A DNA stretch of 64,000 bases from Chryseobacterium sp. (GTDB lineage: Bacteria; Bacteroidota; Bacteroidia; Flavobacteriales; Weeksellaceae): NCBI GenBank assembly GCA_031277615.1, contig JAITMC010000024.1:24965-88964 (forward strand), given 5' to 3'. Positions within the stretch are counted from its first letter, which is position 1, and each line of letters opens with the position of its first letter. The notes under the pieces were generated by a model, which saw only the letters and a list, made by a program, of their open reading frames with translations, was not told the DNA's origin and searched no databases. Positions 60,976 through 64,000 of the stretch are shown one piece after another. The position numbers were made by a program, and so were the translations under genes.

Positions 60976-62415
60976 TTAAGAGAAAAATACTCCTGTTCTG
61001 AATCTTTCTTTATTCAGTTTTTTATTAACTGCCAATCCCCAAAGAATAAATTCTTTCAAGAATAACATATCTTCCGGTTGTGTGTCTGGCTGATATTTTT
61101 CAATGATCCGGTCAAGAGGATGAATTCTGTTAAGAGATTTCGCGTAAGATTCATCCGGAGATTCATCTGTAATTTCCAAAAATCCATCATCTTCCAAAAA
61201 CCAATCTGTAACCTGGCTGAACGGTCCGTCAATATTCTTTTTCTCCAGCTTTTCCACTTTCGGGAAATAGGAAGTGAATAAAGTTCTGATTGCATTATCA
61301 ATCAATAACTGGGCAACCGCTTCCGCACCCTCCTGTTCGCCTTCATATACCAATTCTACTTTCCCTGTGATCGCAGGAATTATCCCAACGAAATCGCTTA
61401 ATCGTACAGAAGTTGTCTCATCACCGGTTAGCAGGGATCTTCGCTCTGCCGTACTCAATAAATTTTCAAAAGCAGTGATACTCATCCTTGCACTCACTCC
61501 GCTTTTTGAATCTACATATTCGCTTTCACGAGCTTCAAAACCAATCTGCTCCAGAAGATCTTTCGCCAGAGAAGGAACATATACTCCATTTTTCTGGCGG
61601 CTGTCTAAACTGGATTCATACCTGGTAATTTCCCTTGCAGTATTTATATTTTCAGGATAGTGGGTTAGAATCTGAGATCCGATACGATCCTTCAAAGGGG
61701 TTACGATGCTTCCTCTGTTGGTATAATCTTCAGGGTTTGCGGTAAAAACAAATTGTATATCCAAAGGCATTCTCACCTTAAATCCCCGGATCTGTACATC
61801 ACCTTCCTGCAAAATATTAAACAAAGAAACCTGAATTCTCGCCTGAAGATCGGGTAATTCATTAATGACGAAAATGCAGCGGTTGGCCCTGGGAATCATT
61901 CCAAAATGAATCACCAGGTCGTCCGCATAAGAAAGTTTAAGATTGGCAGCTTTAATAGGATCCACATCACCGATCAGGTCGGCAACAGTTACATCCGGAG
62001 TCGCCAGTTTTTCGAAAAATCTTTCCTCCCGGTGAAGCCATTCTATCGGAGTGTTATCACCTTCTTTCTCGATTAATTCCTTAGCATAACGGGAAATCGG
62101 ATTGAACGGGTCGTCATTAATTTCACTTCCTTCCACAAAAGGAATCCACTCATCCAATAAAGAGGTCATCATCCTAGCCAATCTGGTTTTTGCCTGCCCT
62201 CTCAATCCTAATAAGTTGATATTATGCCGGCTAAGAATCGCATGTTCTAATTGAGGAATCACCGTATTTTCATAGCCGAAAATTCCTTCAAATACAGATT
62301 CTTTATTACGAATTTTAGTTTTTAAATTATCTCTTAATTCGTCTTTAATATTTTTTGATACATAGCCTGATGTTCTTAATGAACCCAGTGTTTTTATATT
62401 TGGCTTTTCAGTCAT
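60976..62415 (-). CDS. MoxR/ChlI-like AAA+ ATPase
   Basis: A 479-residue AAA+ protein, often annotated as magnesium chelatase. Walker A is GLRGQAKT (70-77), Walker B is IFVINELPDL (N185-E186, Asn in place of the usual Asp), followed by FTANPEDYTNRGSIVTPLKDRIGSQI, the sensor and arginine-finger region. No BchH-like subunit is nearby, so true Mg-chelatase activity is unlikely. The partner VWA gene lies 57 nt upstream on the same strand; the two match a widespread ATPase-VWA pair thought to act as chaperones for metal insertion or complex assembly. Confidence 0.82.
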   Translation of the reverse strand: MTEKPNIKTLGSLRTSGYVSKNIKDELRDNLKTKIRNKESVFEGIFGYENTVIPQLEHAILSRHNINLLGLRGQAKTRLARMMTSLLDEWIPFVEGSEINDDPFNPISRYAKELIEKEGDNTPIEWLHREERFFEKLATPDVTVADLIGDVDPIKAANLKLSYADDLVIHFGMIPRANRCIFVINELPDLQARIQVSLFNILQEGDVQIRGFKVRMPLDIQFVFTANPEDYTNRGSIVTPLKDRIGSQILTHYPENINTAREITRYESSLDSRQKNGVYVPSLAKDLLEQIGFEARESEYVDSKSGVSARMSITAFENLLSTAERRSLLTGDETTSVRLSDFVGIIPAITGKVELVYEGEQEGAEAVAQLLIDNAIRTLFTSYFPKVEKLEKKNIDGPFSQVTDWFLEDDGFLEITDESPDESYAKSLNRIHPLDRIIEKYQPDTQPEDMLFLKEFILWGLAVNKKLNKERFRTGVFFS

Positions 62416-62472
62416 TTTTATTTACTATCTGATTATAAACTTTTTAAAATATATTTTTATGAATAATGATAT

Positions 62473-63591
62473 TTAGCGAATTCTTTTTTTGCGGTTCGTC
62501 TCATAATCCTCAAAAATCATATGCCCCAAACCATTAAGTCCTGTATAAAAAGCTTTCCCCTGATTAGCTTCTGTAAATTCACTCACGAAACGCTGTAAAT
62601 ACGGATCCTGAGCAATCATAAAAGTAGTGATCGGGATATGCAGCCTTCTTGCCTGAGAGGCCATATTATAACATTTCTGAACAACATATTCATCCAGACC
62701 ATAAGAATTCATATAATAGGTACCATCAGCCTGGCGCACACAGCTGGGTTTTCCATCGGTGATCATGAAAATCTGCTTATTGGTATTCCTTTTTCTCCGT
62801 AAAATATCCATCGCCAATTGAAGCCCGGCAACCGTATTGGTGTGATACGGACCAACCTGCAGATAAGGCAAATCCTGGATTTTAACAGGCCATGCGTCAT
62901 CTCCAAAAACAATGATATCCAACGTATCTTTCGGATAACGTGTTGTAATCAGTTCTGCGAGTGCCATAGCTACCTTTTTGGCCGGGGTGATTCGGTCTTC
63001 CCCATACAAAATCATACTGTGGCTGATGTCAATCATCAAAACGGTACTCATCTGAGATTGGTAAATACTGTCTTCAACAATTAAATCGTCTTCAGTAAGA
63101 TGAAAATCTCCGATTCCGTTATTGATCTGGGCATTCTTAAGACTTTCCGTAATAGAAATTTTTTCTACAGGATCTCCAAAATTATAACTCCGGAACTCCC
63201 CTGTCGTATCTTCTCCAGTTCCGCTTTTATTGGTTTTATGATTCCCGTTTCCACTCTTTTCAAGATTTCCGAATATTTGATTCAGTGCCTGTTTACGAAT
63301 ATTTTGCTCCATTTTTGCACTCAGACGAATTCCATTTCCACCATTAGGGTCAACTTCTTCACGGATATATCCTTTCCTTTTAAGGTCTTCAATAAAGTCA
63401 TCAATAGTATATTCCGGAGTAGTAAGCTGGTATTCTTCATCCAGCATCCGAAGCCAGTCGATCGCTTCATCAAAATCTCCTGAGGTATGGGTTAATAAAT
63501 CAGTGAAAATTTCCAGCAACCGGTCAAATACAGATAATTCCGGTGCTTTATAAGTTTCAAATCTGAACCCTCTCACAATATGCTGTTTCAT
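62473..63591 (-). CDS. VWA-domain partner of the AAA+ ATPase
   Basis: A 372-residue protein. The N-terminal ~165 residues are helical, then a von Willebrand A domain with the metal site DISHS (188-192, DxSxS), and ITDGKPS near 275. The N-terminal half has a low-complexity Lys/Gly linker (110-135). It pairs with the AAA+ protein downstream, as in BchI-BchD or MoxR-VWA systems. The target of the pair is unknown. Confidence 0.82.
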   Translation of the reverse strand: MKQHIVRGFRFETYKAPELSVFDRLLEIFTDLLTHTSGDFDEAIDWLRMLDEEYQLTTPEYTIDDFIEDLKRKGYIREEVDPNGGNGIRLSAKMEQNIRKQALNQIFGNLEKSGNGNHKTNKSGTGEDTTGEFRSYNFGDPVEKISITESLKNAQINNGIGDFHLTEDDLIVEDSIYQSQMSTVLMIDISHSMILYGEDRITPAKKVAMALAELITTRYPKDTLDIIVFGDDAWPVKIQDLPYLQVGPYHTNTVAGLQLAMDILRRKRNTNKQIFMITDGKPSCVRQADGTYYMNSYGLDEYVVQKCYNMASQARRLHIPITTFMIAQDPYLQRFVSEFTEANQGKAFYTGLNGLGHMIFEDYETNRKKRIR

Positions 63592-64000
63592 AAAATAAAG
63601 TTACAACATAAATAAAAGGACTTTAAGAGATTTAATCTATTTTAATTTTTATGAATAGAAATAATCTTTTCTGAATTCAAAATTATTTGTGAAGCTTTAT
63701 CCCGCTATCCACTCATACTCCTCACTCCACCGCTTTACATCGTGCATATCCAAATGGCCAAAGCTTGTTCCGGGGTAACCGTTACTATCGGGGCTAGGTA
63801 ATGGGGCCATCAGTAATAATTATGGTCGATGAGCAATAAGTAACCGGTAATGGATAATATAAAAATGAGTTTCCAAATATTAATATCCATTTTATTGGTC
63901 AAAAAAGATATTATAGATTGATCTATAAGCTTGGAGCTATTTGATAAATGACAACCTATAAATACGTAACCAGGTTATTCAATAGAGGTGGGCTTTAGCC
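63592..64000. repeat. Gene-free right end: copy B of the dispersed element and repeat remnants
   Basis: Copy B lies at 63691-63797 on the minus strand; its blocks match copy A at 44965. A GATGAGCAAT...GGTAATGGATAAT sequence (63829-63858) resembles the repeat flanking the TRIC gene. The last 40 nt (AATAGAGGTGGGCTTTAGCC) look like another intergenic repeat cut by the window end. No gene is visible. Confidence 0.65.

Noticed and set aside
60976-62415. True magnesium chelatase subunit
   Set aside because: No BchH-type subunit and no chlorophyll genes are visible; the AAA+/VWA pair has wider roles.

Overview
The window looks like an AT-rich chromosome segment of a Bacteroidota bacterium, most likely Chryseobacterium or a close relative in the Weeksellaceae. 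Four things support this. There is a type IX secretion (T9SS) C-terminal sorting domain plus PorP/SprF- and PorV/PorQ-family outer-membrane proteins. Bacteroidota-type promoters are common (a TAnnTTTG -7 box, sometimes with TTTG about 16-21 nt upstream). Shine-Dalgarno signals are largely absent. Many proteins have their closest recognisable relatives in flavobacteria (DUF3822, DUF4374, a kinase-free PASTA protein). I saw no rRNA, tRNA, CRISPR array, phage or insertion sequence. Most of the window is ordinary core chromosome.

Layout. 1-9.7 kb, all minus strand: a two-lobed aspartyl-protease-like protein cut by the window edge, a beta-lactamase-fold serine hydrolase, and a four-gene iron operon. 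The operon runs from a fusion protein with an IucB-type acetyltransferase, through an N-hydroxylase, to a TonB-dependent receptor and a DUF4374 lipoprotein. The last two resemble the XusA/XusB uptake pair of Bacteroides. 9.9-24.9 kb: housekeeping genes, including a YfcE-like phosphoesterase, an Smr protein, DUF3822, rsmD, a divergent HxlR/nitroreductase pair, murI, a HemW-like protein, PorP/SprF, rluD, a PASTA protein, ddl, coaD, a TRIC channel, a T9SS cargo protein and folA.

25-40 kb: a lemA-TPM-TPM operon, a KefF/KefC-like pair, a head GIN protein, an M3 peptidase, a YchJ-like protein, lipoproteins, SlyD, VF530 and sbcDC. Behind sbcC lies a three-copy tandem repeat (about 200 bp units) that contains duplicated pieces of the next gene's 3' end and terminator. 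40-53.7 kb: LLM flavin monooxygenase, TraB-like protein, S9 and S8 peptidases, YceI, a LigB-type dioxygenase, hutH and small secreted proteins. 53.7-64 kb: uvrC, a PorV-like protein, an EamA transporter, a frameshifted GNAT gene, an acyl-CoA carboxylase beta subunit and an AAA+/VWA pair. The right 400 nt hold repeats only.

The most interesting signals are these. (1) A dispersed ~110-nt intergenic element occurs at about 44,965-45,074 (+) and 63,691-63,797 (-); its two copies show a compensatory change in a proposed terminal stem. (2) The iron operon's fusion protein has an N-terminal half that looks like a decayed NIS siderophore synthetase joined to an intact IucB-type acetyltransferase. (3) The tandem repeat behind sbcC carries hairpins with mutually complementary loops. 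(4) A perfect 13-bp sequence abuts the start codons of both divergent HxlR/nitroreductase genes. Functions are inferred from motifs read by eye; no database search was possible.
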